From Paulownia fortunei (lineage: Eukaryota; Streptophyta; Magnoliopsida; Lamiales; Paulowniaceae): DNA of 64,000 nt. Of this stretch, positions 37,278-48,782 are shown piece after piece. Positions within the stretch are counted from its first letter, which is position 1. Every line of letters starts with the position of its first letter. Where the stretch lies: NCBI GenBank assembly GCA_019321725.1, contig CM033124.1:8990001-9054000 (forward strand). Reading direction: 5' to 3'. Position numbers and translations under genes: made by a program. A model generated the notes under the pieces. The model was given only the letters and a program-made list of their open reading frames with translations. It had not been told where the DNA came from and made no database searches.

Positions 37278-38704
37278 CAAATTATTAATTTGAATATTAC
37301 TCCACTAAAAATTTAAAATTGTAGTTATGGAACAATTTGCTATGAAAAAATATGAGTAGTTCATCGATATAAACTTTACATATGGTTTAACTCTCTATAA
37401 ATGATTCATAATTAGAGCTAAGCTTTACGTTAACCTCTCTAAGTATTTCTTCATCTATTGTTAATTCACTTGTGAACTATTAATCTATAATCAAGTTATA
37501 AATTAAGTACTCAAACTATTCAGTTTTATAATTAACTAATCAAATGAACTGGTCTTTTCACTTCCTACAGGAAGGTATTTTCACTTCCCATAGGAATGCG
37601 TTGATTCCATGTATGTAAGTTATATTCCTAGTTACCTACTTCAGTGTGAACCCAAGATACAAGTGTTATAAATGCTATCTAACAAATCTTTAACGAGAAA
37701 ATCAAAGATCACATTAAAATAAACAAGATTCTACAGCCATTCATAATTAAGATCAATCTATATATGATAATCTTTGTTGTTATTTAAATTTTAAAAAAAA
37801 ATCATAGAATTTATGTGAAAATTCAAATTACATCTGATCCAGTCTTATATAATCACATTGTATAAATATCTCCACTATAATGTCGCTACATAGACTATCA
37901 TATTCTTAGTATTGATGAACCGCATTATAATAGTTTAATTAAAGATCCAACTTTAATTAATTTTATTATCTTGAGCCAAATTACTTCTTTAGCTACTTCA
38001 AAAGCAGCTAGGTTCTCAGCCTTAAGGTTGAATTAGTAGTGTTGGATTATTTCACACTTCTCTGGACTATGACTATGTAACTAAGAGTGAACACTGACCC
38101 TAAAAGTCAACTTTTAACTGTCCCTTTATGATTAGAAATCAGAATCAGCGTATCCAAAGTGATTCAAGTCTCCACTTGAATACAAAAGCATATAATTTCG
38201 TGTTCTCCTACGATACTTATGAATACTCTTTATAGTTAAAAGACTAATTGTGTACTATCATAACATGGAATTTCTTATTTCGACAAACAAGTTTCCAATT
38301 AAAAAAATTCAATAGGCTTGTTTAGTGTACTTGTTCCCTAACAAGCACTCGCATATATGCACTAGCATCACTACGCCATTGTCCATGGAGCGAGACATCC
38401 TCCTCATGCAAGCATGCAATATATACGCGGATCTATTGGACTATTCGATGTCCCTTCTCAAAAAGCACTTGACTTGAAACTAATTTAAGATCAAAACCAC
38501 AGATGCATATTCCATGATCACCATCAAATGCATGACTATGCCCCATAGCTAAGTTTGGTCTAAGGACTTTATCTAATTATATGAAACAATTAAAGATAAA
38601 GAAATTGGCCTTTTTATTAATATGATTTTAAAAAGATTATTTTTACAAATACAAGAGTATAAAGAATGTATAATCTAATTGGCACGTTGGGCACTACTCT
38701 AACA
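37278..38704 (-). repeat. E3 3' LTR (outer end truncated)
   Basis: The stretch from 37290 (ACTCCACTAAAAATTTAAAATTG) to about 37970 matches 44930-45470 and 47665-47800 in the 5' LTR. The part at 38320-38704 resembles the start of the E2 LTR (complement of TGTTAGAGTAGTG, and the 'tagctatggggcat' landmark). The missing outer ~900 bp corresponds to 44023-44930. Confidence 0.7.
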
Positions 38705-39080
38705 ATCTCCCACTTACCCTAGTGTCAATTACCAATATACATTAGGCCCATCTTCTCAAGATGTCCATCAAATACCTTCTGTACTAGAGGTTTGGTCATT
38801 GGGTCTATTATATTTTCTATCGAAGCAACTTTATCTACTACAGCATCACTTTTACCAATGATTTCTCTGATCAGATAGTATCTCCTCATGATGTGCTTGG
38901 ATATTTAATGAGATCTTGGCTCTTTTGCTTGTGCAATAGCTCCATTATTATCACATGATATCAATACAGGATCAACAACGGATGGAACCACACCCAACTT
39001 TTGGATGAATTTTCTTATCCAGATAGCTTCTTTTACCACATCATATGCAACAATATATTCAGTTTTAGTAGTAGAATCCA
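38705..39080 (-). pseudogene. E3 polypurine tract and copia RNase H relic
   Basis: Complement of AGGGTAAGTGGGAGAT at 38705-38720, then on - the RNase H end: VKEAIWIRKFIQKLGVVPS, CDNNGAIAQAKEPRSH and ASIENIIDPMTKPLVQKV. The region is nearly readable, with stop codons. The text is typical copia RNase H. Confidence 0.82.
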
Positions 39081-39499
39081 CGTTCGTCTCCTGCTTGGAA
39101 CTCCTCTAGCTAATTATACCACTATTTAAGGTGAATACGTATCCAAATATTGACTTTGAGTCGTCTATCTCGGTGATCTAATCATGTATTTAACTGGAAA
39201 AGACTAACTAACCCTACCACATGTCATTTTTCAGGCCTTTTACACAACATGACATACATAAAGCTGCTTACTGTAGAGGCAGAGGGAATTCATCTCATAT
39301 CCTCCTCCTCTTGGTTAGGATACTATTCTTTGGAGAGGACATTTTCATATCATGTTAGCAAATAACCTTTTTCTGGAATTTTGCATTGAATAACACAGAG
39401 CTTCTTATCAATATAAGATTCGTGAGATAGTGCTAACATTTTGTTCTTACGATCCTACATAATTTAATTCCTAAGAACATATTTTGCTTCTTTCGAATA

Positions 39500-39720
39500 T
39501 TTTATTTAGAATTACCTGGCTAGCTAGTCCGGGATATTAGATAATATTTCAACATCATTTTCAATGAGTAGAATATCATCTACATAAATTATCAAGAAAA
39601 GCACCTTCTTGTCTTTGATGTACTTGTATACACAAGGTTCATCAATATTTTGATCAAAACTATAATATTTGATCATCTCATCAAACCTTAGGTTCTATGA
39701 TCTAAAAACTTGCTTAAGTC
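39500..39720 (-). pseudogene. E3 copia reverse transcriptase relic
   Basis: The minus strand near 39555-39610 reads FLIIYVDDILLIENDVEIL, with the Y-V-D-D catalytic box intact. Flanking RT text is broken by stops and shifts. Confidence 0.8.
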
Positions 39721-40270
39721 TATAACTAGACCTTAGCAACTTGCAAACTTTCTGCTTTTAGCCTTGTATTACAAAACCCTCCAACTATTGCATATAGATG
39801 TCTTTCTCAAGATAGCCATTCAAAAATATTATCTCACTTTCATTTATCATCTCTCATAATCTAGGCTTGTAATAAGGGAGAGTAGTTTTAGAAAGTTTGC
39901 TCATAATCGAGTCTCTCTTTTGGGTATAACCTTTTGCCAGGAGCCTTGATTTTGAAAGTCTCTACTTTTCCATCTATACCTCTCTTCCTCTTGAAGATCT
40001 ATTCGCTCCCAATACGCCTAGTTTCTTCAGGTGGATCTATAAGTTCCTAGATAGAATTGGAGTGCATGGACTCCATACCTTGGTTCATAGCCTTTTGCCC
40101 TTTCTCTTTATCATAATCTTCTATTTCATACTTGTATGTCAGTGGATCATCCTCGCAGTTGTCAAAACAGTAACTTGTGCCTCTCCATCCCCTCTGTGGC
40201 AGGCAGATGATCTAACAAACCTCCTACTATGTCGAGGTGAGATGACATTCTGATTAAAGTTGGTAGCCCT

Positions 40271-40668
40271 CTAGGTTTGTTGCTTAATAGCTCTTATTGA
40301 TTGTGGTCTAATCTCATTGGAAATTAACTCCTCTAATACAACTTTTATGTGAGGTTTGAAGTTTGTCATACAATCATTTTCAAGAAAGGTAGCATTTGCC
40401 GATAGAATTACCTTCTTATCTTGAGGACCATAAAACAAACCTCCTCGTGTACCTTTAGGATATCCCACAAACAAACACCCTTTTAATCGTGGTTGCAACT
40501 TTCCAGTCTTTCCTTTCTGTGCATGTGCCGGACACCCCATAAATGATGTAACATAGGTTTACTATCATTCCACAACTCTAAAGATGTCTTTTGAATAGAC
40601 TTGGAGGGTACCACATTCAAAAATGTATACCATAGTTTATAGTGCATTACCCAAATATGAGCCTGCAA
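40271..40668 (-). pseudogene. E3 copia integrase C-terminus
   Basis: An 89-codon open stretch with KLQPRLKGCLFVGYPKGTRG and DKKVILSANATFLENDCMTN, the end of the copia integrase and the start of its linker. The upstream piece (40483-40668) continues in another frame. No catalytic residues lie in this part. Confidence 0.85.
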
Positions 40669-41136
40669 AGAAGAGTAGAGATCATTATGATGGACCTTAC
40701 CATATCAAGTAAAGTTTGCTCTCACCAACACCATTTTGTTGAGTTTTAAGTGCTAAGAGTGGTATAAAATACAATTCTCCATCATATAATCTTTGAACTC
40801 AGTATCAACATACTCGCCTCATTTATCTAATCGAAGAGACTTTATGGAGTTACCTAACTAGCTTTCGACCTCTACTTAGAATTTTTTGAACTTTTCAAAA
40901 GTTCAAGCTTTTCTTTGCATTAGGTAAACATATCCATGTCTTGAATAATCATCAATAAATGTGATGAAATATTAATAAACATCTCTGGCTTGTATGGTAC
41001 TTGGACCACAAACATCAGTATGTATTAGCCCTATTGCCATTTTCAGTGAAAACTCTCTTAGTCATTTTGATCTCTAGACAAGATCCATAAATAGGAAGAG
41101 TGCCAACTTTTAGCTATCTTAAAAAATAATCTTTTA

Positions 41137-41376
41137 CTAGTTTATCTTATCTAAATTAGTACGCCCTAACCTTAGTTGCAGAAGATATGTCTCATTCTCT
41201 TGAATAACGTTTTGCCTCTTAGGTTTAGGATGTTCTTCATTAAATATTTTAACATTAAGTGGCGATTGTTCATTGGACCTTAATATATAAAGTCTATTAT
41301 CCATCTTTGCATGATAAATATTCAAATTATTTCTAGAAATAATAATCTCATTATTAACGAAAGAAATATTAAACAA
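41137..41376 (-). pseudogene. E3 copia pre-integrase domain
   Basis: Open stretch ending ENETYLLQLRLGRTNLDKIN, the decayed form of the GAG-pre-integrase motif (Y-L-W-H-x-R-L-G-H-x-N) that precedes the copia integrase. The zinc-binding histidines are lost. Confidence 0.7.
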
Positions 41377-41599
41377 TTATTCATGCAACTTAGAAATAGA
41401 ATTAATTTCTATGAAAATTATGAATGAAATAAATATTGTTCAAAACTAACTATTTATTCCTAAAATGTAGATGGATGACTCTCATTGCTTTTGTCAAAAC
41501 CAAGGCCCCATTGCCAACTGTTATCGTGAATGTCCCTTCGATAAGCTCCTTAGAAGAAGTATGTTTCTACAAAGAAGAATAAACATGTTTAGAAGCTCC

Positions 41600-42480
41600 T
41601 AAAACTATCAAGGATGGTAAATCATCTTTCATTAAACAAGCTTCAAGAACAAGTAAATCATATTTACATTATTCTTCTCTTGGAGCTCGGAGAGATACTT
41701 CAAATAATTTCTCTTCCAATGCCCCTCAATTGCGCAATGAAAACACTTTCTTTTAGGCTTTTTCTCAAAGTCTTTCTTCTTCTCGAATTAAGTCCCAAAA
41801 CTGCTCTTTTTATTCTTCCTCTTCATACATTATTTGAGAAACATGACTTATCCTAAGCAACATTTGCTTCGCCTTCTTTACCCTTTCCAATGGAATAGGT
41901 TTCGAAAGTCTATAGTTCATTAAGCAAATGAGTCATATCATAACTCAGCTTATTCAAAATATAATTTCTTTGAAATACCAAAAAAGCTGGTGAGAGTAAT
42001 CCCAAATTAATACTCACTTGGGTACTCTCAACAATAGTCGCACCATGGATTTTAGCTTTTCTCATATAATTAATCATGTTCAAAATATATTTTCTAACTG
42101 AGGTCCCGTCTATATCTTTGCGTTAATAAAATTTTCATAGCTTCTTAACAAAATTGTTAAGAAGGTTACCCTAAACATAGCCTCTAAAGACTCCATTATT
42201 AGTCTCTATCTTTTTGTGCTTCAACCTAAGTATATCATTCATGTCTACTAGTAAGTAGGCATGGACCTTGTTATTGGCTGCAATTTATTTTTCATAACTT
42301 TCTCGTACATTGTCAGGAACATAAAGGCATTTCTCCATAAGGACAAACTTGAAGTTTTCACATACAAGTAGGATGTCCATGTTACTTTTTCACTTAACAA
42401 AATTTTCTTCAATCAACTTTGAATTAGAAAGTAATGCCAGAATGGGATTTGAACCAGACGTGATAGTTAAAATTAATAAA
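41600..42480 (-). pseudogene. E3 copia gag and CCHC knuckle relic
   Basis: The minus strand near 41695-41760 reads KCFHCAIEGHWKRNYLKYL, a CCHC knuckle with the last cysteine changed to Y. Right of it (to ~42480) is gag-like text with many stops. It ends near the TTGAACCAGACGTGATAG segment that probably held the start. Confidence 0.6.
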
Positions 42481-43485
42481 AAAATAACATTCAATACTTG
42501 AATGAATATCGAATTAAAATATTTTGGAAAAGTAATGCATGATAAATGAGATGGCTATTTTACTAATTCTCTAGTATTTCAATCTCATAATTAATATGTT
42601 GTTGTAGGGTAGGTCTAAAAAATAATTGAATCATGACTATCTCAATTAATAAATGAGTCATCAAAATATCTCATATCTTCATTCATTTGTTAACTATCAT
42701 TTAAATTGGTCAAGATGCAATTAAACTAATTTTAATTACATCTTTACGAGTGTAATCCATAATTTCAAATTTTACCAATTTAACTCGAAATTGCCATCGT
42801 AAGGTAAATCAATTTTAAAATACATTATAAAATCCTATCTTTTTTAAACTAGCCTTGATATTGACTTAAATGGACACCTCCATAGGGAAGACAAAATCAT
42901 AGTCAAGCGTGTCATCTAAGTCTCACGAAATCACATACCCCTTTCTCACTTATTATTCTACAATAAATATTCTATAAACACTTTATGCTATAATAAATAT
43001 TCTATAAACACTTTATGCTTTTAAGTAATATATCTTATATATTAATTCGATTTATCTAAGTCCAATCCTAGTGGCGTATCATATTATTAGAAATTATAAA
43101 ATACTCTAAGTTTGTCATTCGAAATAATTTAAGCTAATAATTAATAACTTTTAATAATGAAAGCCTAAATTAAAATACTGATTTTACTAAATTTTACTAT
43201 TAAACTAAAATCACATAATTTGATTGATCAATCCAGTTAATTTTGTTCTTATCCTAATAGAAGATTATATATTAAACTATTTAATATATGATATATATAT
43301 ATATATACATGCATGATATTTTCTAATGACTACAAGTGGGCATTATGAATGACGTTATTATGCATGGCAATTTGTACTCTATACAAATATCAAATAAATA
43401 AAAAAATTTAAATAAATGATATATTTGGTTGGGTTCCCTAATATAATCATATTTTTTAGAAAAAAATAAGGAAAAAAAAAATCCT
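42481..43485 (-). other. E3 leader, no gene seen
   Basis: AT-rich leader of the copia element. It contains a local direct repeat at 42960-43020 ('aataaatattctataaacactttatgct' motif twice) and an (AT)n tract near 43290-43307. Confidence 0.5.
42959..43020. repeat. Short tandem duplication in the E3 leader
   Basis: The ~29-bp word containing AATAAATATTCTATAAACAC is present twice in direct succession, nearly or fully identical, indicating a recent local duplication. Confidence 0.75.
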
Positions 43486-43745
43486 GATTGTCGTGGCGGC
43501 GTTGTGCTTGCTGACCGTCGGCGTTGTGTTTACTAGCCCTCGGTGCCACCACATAAGTTGTATGGCACCACTCTCTGGCTTACCAGAGCCGTGATGCCAA
43601 ACCCTCTGCCCAACAATTTGGCGATTAGCACCATAGCCCGACAACCAGGTGTTGGGGTGCCAACTATTCTACCCTACAACATTGTGAATGGCGTCGTGGC
43701 GCCAAATATAATGTTTGGCAGAACTATTGTTGATGCCATGTATCA
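43486..43745 (-). repeat. E3 GC-rich leader patch with mini-repeats
   Basis: GC-rich island with repeated words (GGCGTTGTG, GGTGCCACCAC, TGCCAAAC, GTTGGGGTGCCAACTATTCT, GTGGCGCCAAATATAATGTTT). It lies ~270-530 bp from the primer site, in the same place as the E1 and E2 patches. Its GGYGCCAA-(C/A)TATTCTA word matches the G1 gypsy minisatellite. Confidence 0.65.
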
Positions 43746-44007
43746 TCTTTCTCCTTATTCTTCAAAATCTTCATAACATCTCAATCTTTTACCATGAGGA
43801 GATTTGGCAAAGTTACAAATAGGGTTTACAATTTCGATCTAATTGAGAATTAATTACATCGTCTATGCAATCCTACGATACCAAATAATAACAACCAAAA
43901 TCTATCACGATATGATATAATCATTCATTATAAATAAAACTACATTCAATAATGCAAATACCCACTCATGCATACTTAAAATAAAGACATACATATTCAT
44001 GTAGTCT

Positions 44008-44020
44008 AGTATTGATACCA
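44008..44020 (-). promoter_or_regulatory. E3 primer binding site
   Basis: AGTATTGATACCA just left of the LTR end TGTTGGGA. It is the complement of a decayed initiator-tRNA-Met primer site. Confidence 0.65.
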
Positions 44021-45480
44021 ATTGTTGGGATTTTATTTTTTGATCAAACTAGGTGCAGCGTAAACGCATGGGATCAAATACAATAAAATATTTTCTCAAA
44101 ATTAATGTTGTTGTATAAATATGTTATTATAATTAATTTAATATTTATCATATAAAGTAGGTGTTCAAAAAACATAACCTGATATATATGTAATTTTAAT
44201 TAATTTTTAATAATTTAATATATAAATAAGGGTGTTTAGAAAACATGACCTGTAGATAAAATATTATTCTTTTTCTTCTTATGCTTTTAGAAACCACGAG
44301 CCTTCTGATTTAAGCTTCCACACCAATGAAAGCAAGTAGGCATTCTCAACACCTAATCAAATCTCATACTCTATATTTTGTTTTGTGGTATTTTCAACAC
44401 ATTAAATCATAAGACTGGACTAGGAGAGGGGAATAAAAAATTCAGCAAAGTTTGGACAGTTTTCTTATCAAGAAAACGTGTGCAATGGGGAGGGAAATTT
44501 CTCCCTTTTTATATTTCTTATATTTCTTAGTTTTCTTTTCCTCTTCTAATTCTAATTAAAAAATAATCATAAGTATTATGAAGGTTTATCTTCATCTTCC
44601 TTTTATAATTATCTAGAATCCACAATTCTAGATAATATATAAACGATAAATATAAAAATAAATATCATACATTTATTTCATACCTAGGGCACACAATTAT
44701 GCTTATTGTCATATATTCCCGGTATTATTTGATATTTATATTTAACACCTACTTAGGAAACAATTTCATACAAAATAAATGTAATATAATTTGTTGTAAA
44801 ATTTTGTTACAGTGTTTATGAAGGTGGGATTGGGGACCTATAAACCTATAATTACAAGCTCCAATAAAGTTGGATAATTAATCAAACTCTTTAATTCATG
44901 CAATCTATTTAGTCTAAGATTATTCCACTAAAAATTTAGAATTGCACTCTTGTAATTATAAACTAATTTATTCTAAAAAACTAATGAGTAGTATATCGAT
45001 ATAATCATTTACATATAGTTTGACCCTTCACAGACAATTCATATAATTAGAGTTAGATTTTTCATGTGTCTCTCTACTTATCTCTTCATCCTTGTATTAA
45101 TTCACTAATGAGCAATTAATTTATAATCAAGTTATAAATTGAGCACTCAAATTGTTCAGTTGCAGAATTAATTAATCAAGTGAACCATCTTTTCATTTTC
45201 TACAGAGATGTATGGACTCCATATATGTAAGTTACATTCTCATTATCAATTGTCTATCACAATATGATACCAAAATGCAAGTGTTAGAAATGTTAACTAA
45301 CAAATCTTTAATAAGCAAATCAAAGATCACATTGAAATATAGGAGTAAAACCACTTAGGATTAAGATCAATGCATATATAATCATCTTTGATGTTATTTA
45401 AATTTTCATATTATTATAAAATTTATGTAAAAATTCAAATTATACCTGTTTTAATTTTATATAATAATATTATGCAAAAT

Positions 45481-47664
45481 GTTTAATTGCAATTTTAGTC
45501 TTGTAACTAAAGGGAATGGCAACTTTGGTCTACTAAATATAGAGATAGCAATTTAGGGTTAATAATTAAAATATTTCATACATTAAGGATAATTTCGCCC
45601 GAAAATTAGATTTCTAAAGAGAGATTCCACGTGACTAACACGTGACCCCTTAATGTGAGAATTTTTCATTTATCCACGAAATTAGCCTGTGGGGAGGGAA
45701 ATTGGATGAGGTGGGCTAAGTCAGAATCCACACACAATGTCATTTTTATGTTGTTTCTTTTCCTTAGTATTTTACAAAATCAATTAACAATAATACAGAA
45801 TATCTTTTTTAATTCTTAATTAATATAATTCAAATACAAAATAATTTTTAATTAATTATTTATTTGATCATTAGTTGAGGAGTAAAAGTTTAACACTGGT
45901 TATTTTACAAAAAAAATTAATCATGGAGTAAAAATTCAACATTAATTATTTTACAAAAGTAAATTAAAAAGAATACAAAAGGTTAATTCTTAAAGATTTT
46001 GGTTTAATTATTTTACATTTAACGAATAAATTTAATTAATATAATCCTATTATAAATTAATTTTTAATTAACTATTTAAGTAATCATCAATTCAGTAGTA
46101 AAAATTCAATATTGATTATTTTATAATATAATTAATCATCAAATTAGGGAGTAAAAAGTAAATATTAATTATTTTATTAACTTATCTTAGTTATTTACTA
46201 TTAATGAATAACTTTAATTAAACCTATAATTTTTTTTTGTAATTTTAATTAATTTATTTACGTTTGACATTTAATCAATAACTTTAATTAATATAAATAT
46301 TTAATTATCATTTAAGGAGTAAATTTTAACATTAACTAATTTAAAATATAATTAATCTGATAAAGAAATTAAAAATAATAATTTTTTATTCCATTTTTTT
46401 CTTTTACTTTTTTTTTTTTTTTTTTTTTGTTGGGGGGCGGGGGCAACCCACCACCAACCGACGCTATGATTAGTTCAACCTTAATTAATTTCTTCATTAG
46501 AGTGGATTAGAGTGGATACTGATGTAATCATGTCACAACATTTCAGGCAAAGAAATAGTGGAGAGAAAGCTCCAAGATGGTGGCAATGGTGCAAGCTCAT
46601 TTTATAACGTTTCAGGCACCACCAACCCAACATTTCACAATCATTTCCCAAACCCACTGCAAGCTCCACCCCCCACCTTCCAACCCACCAAAAGCTCCAA
46701 GAAATCCGCTGGCGGCGGTGCAAATCAGGTGGAGTCGTGGAGAGAAATAGAATTTCGATTTTAGGGCTGGCTTGTTGCCCTTGCATCCAAGATTACTTGC
46801 AAGGTTTGGAGGTTTGGGGGTCTGGGGGGTGTTGCGCTTGGGGAATGTTTGTGTTGTAGGGTGGATGTGGTAACGGGACAGTGGTGGTGGGAGTTTGGTT
46901 AAGAAGATGAAGAGAAAAAATAAAAATAAAATAAATAAAATTAAAAAGAAGAAGAAAAAATTATGAAAAAATTGAAAACAAAACGGTGAATTGGCTTTTT
47001 TTCTTTTTTTCTTTTTTACTTTTAGCAATTGAGTCAAAAACTCATGGACATGGTCCACGTGGCTTTTGCTTTTCTTCAGCATGTAGAGGGTGTTTAAACT
47101 GAATTTATAAGTTTTCCAAACATTACCTGTCAAAAAATATTTGATAATTTATTTTTAAAAGAGTTTATAAAATTTAAAAAATAAAATTATTTAAAAATTT
47201 ATAAACTTCTAAAAAAAAATACCTCCACCTAACTTATTTTTAAATTAACATCTTATTTTAATAATTTTTTTTAATTTTGACAATTTTAATTACAAAATTG
47301 TCATTATTAACATGTTAAAAGGTTTATAATCTTATTTTATCTAAAATTTTAATAATTTATTTTTAAAATAAAATTTAATATTTTATAAACTCCAAAAATA
47401 TTTTATAAAATGTAGAAACTTATAAAAACATTTTATCCAATAATACTCTCTCTTTCTATCATCCCATTCATTTAGAAATTAAAAATTTCCTAAATTGAAG
47501 AGATCACCTGCCTATTACACGGGAATCTCTAGTAAAAAATTCAATTTTGGGCAAAATTACTCTCAATTTGCAAAGTTTTTTAATTATTGTCCATAAATTT
47601 CTTACCTTATATTCAGTGGACCAAAGTTGTCACCCTTAATTATAGAACTAAAGTGGAATTAAGC
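45481..47664. mobile_element. Mutator-like element 1 (non-autonomous, long TIRs)
   Basis: The left end (45481-45620) and the complement of the right end (47664-47530) match along ~130 bp. For example, GTTTAATTGCAATTTTAGT pairs with GCTTAATTCCACTTTAGTT. Both then have a CAACTTTGGTC-(T/C)-ACT word, and AATTTCGCCCGAAAATT pairs with AATTTTGCCCAAAATTG. Flanks TTATGCAAAAT and TTATATGAAAT (8 of 11 alike) may be a decayed target duplication. Long TIRs and 9-11 bp duplications are typical of Mutator-like elements. No transposase is seen. The core has a poly-T tract (46406-46428), a GC-rich block (46430-46900) and an A-rich stretch. It sits in the E3 LTR, so it is younger than E3. Confidence 0.72.
46430..46905. 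other. GC-rich core of Mutator-like element 1
   Basis: Sudden GC-rich block with several G-runs (GGGGGGCGGGGGC at the left; GGGGGTCTGGGGGGTG near 46815). It may be a captured fragment, but no homologous protein is recognisable in any frame. The 173-codon frame over it on the minus strand ends in low-complexity K/F-rich text and is probably chance. Confidence 0.45.
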
Positions 47665-48004
47665 TTATATGAAATGCTTCCATTATAATGTAGCTACATA
47701 AATAGTCTATATATAAGATTATCACATTATTAATGTTAAAGTACTGTACTAATAATAATTTAAGTAAAGATCTCAATTTTAATTAATTTTATTATGAACA
47801 AATTTAATTTATTATCTATAATCTTAATCATCATGTATATAATACTTACATACTAATATTATGATTATATTAATAAATAAGGATTTTTCTAATATTCATA
47901 GGCATATGATTATGCACAAAATCAAATATAAAATATTATTTTATCAAACTCTGTAAATAATGTACAAATATATAGTTTTAGGGCACAATCCCTAATCCCT
48001 AACA

Positions 48005-48335
48005 GCTGCTTATTTTACTTCGCCAGAAATGTTTCTAAGCAAAAGCAGCTGTGGTTATTCTTTTTTTGGAAAATAGCAGCTGATGGAATTTCTTTCTTGA
48101 GAAAAAAAACAGAGAGATGAGCTAGAGGCTTAATTGGAAAAGGTCTTCATCCTCTTAATAGAATGTGGAAATTCTAGTTAATGAGAAAGTATGACGAACA
48201 CAAATTTCTCCTTTTTTTAGTGTATTCTGGGCTTAGTGTGTGTTTTCTGTTATATATACTTTCTGTTTTCAACTTAGGTTTGTGCTCTGCCTTATGAATA
48301 CTTGCATGTTGTCCTCTAGCTTAGTTTCAAGCCAT
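48005..48335. other. Intergenic, no gene seen
   Basis: Contains a short inverted repeat: ACAGCTGCTT at 48002-48011 and AAGCAGCTGT at about 48043-48052. No coding pattern. Confidence 0.4.
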
Positions 48336-48782
48336 GTTTTCAAAATCGAATTCAATCGATTAGTTCAATCAGTCCAATCGAGAATCAGAGATTGATCCGA
48401 TCCGATTAGATACATAAAATCATTTGACCGATTTGACCGGTCAAAAACTGTTCAAAACCAGCCAAAACCGATTTGACCGGGTTTCGTCTTTTTTTTTCGT
48501 TTTTAATTTTTTAAAAAATTCAAATTTGATATTTTGTTATATTTATATAGTTATTTGGGTTTTGTATTTTGTTAGATTTTTTTAGGTAGTTATTTTTTTT
48601 TTTTACATTTAAAATGTATTATATAACAATTAATTTATTATATTATTATTTTATATAATATAATAAAAAAATATAATCAATTTTCATTAGATCGATTCGA
48701 TCAACGGTTGAAGTGGTCCAATCGATTGAATCGCTAATCAATAACAAAAATGATTTGACTATCAATCCGATTATGAAAATAC
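48336..48782. mobile_element. Fold-back MITE (hAT-like)
   Basis: The ends are inverted: GTTTTCAAAATCGAATTCAAT on the left against GTATTTTCATAATCGGATTGAT (complement of the right). Further in, AATCGAT/GATCCGAT and GACCGGTCAAAA words also pair imperfectly. This style (TTTTCAAAACCGG-type ends, GACCGGTC core) is common in plant hAT-type MITEs. No clear target duplication. Confidence 0.5.

Larger units (their letters stand above)
37278..48004 (-). mobile_element. Copia E3: Ty1/copia retrotransposon, defective
   Basis: Minus-strand element related to E1 and E2. From right to left: 5' LTR (48004-44023, interrupted by a Mutator-like element at 45481-47664), primer site (44008-44020), GC-rich leader patch, gag/knuckle (~41720), pre-integrase domain (41376-41137), integrase end (40540-40271), RT (~39580), RNase H (39080-38720), polypurine tract (38705-38720), 3' LTR (38704-37278). 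The outer end of the 3' LTR is missing. Stops and frameshifts occur throughout. The outer end of the 5' LTR (48004, CCCTAACA) is less certain. Confidence 0.8.
44023..48004 (-). repeat. E3 5' LTR, split by a Mutator-like element
   Basis: TGTTGGGATTTT at 44023 is the inner end. Matches to the 3' LTR run to 45470 and resume at 47665 (CTTCCATTATAATGTAGCTACATA), so 45481-47664 is an insertion. The outer end is assigned to CCCTAACA at 48001-48004 by weak similarity. Confidence 0.65.

Noticed and set aside
46612..47133. 173-codon minus-strand ORF
   Set aside because: Its first part is ordinary short text and its middle is F/L/K low-complexity from A-rich DNA. It lies wholly inside Mutator-like element 1 and matches no family I know.
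48002..48052. ACAGCTGCTT / AAGCAGCTGT as ends of a tiny transposon
   Set aside because: Only ~50 bp in total with no target duplication; short inverted repeats of this size arise by chance.
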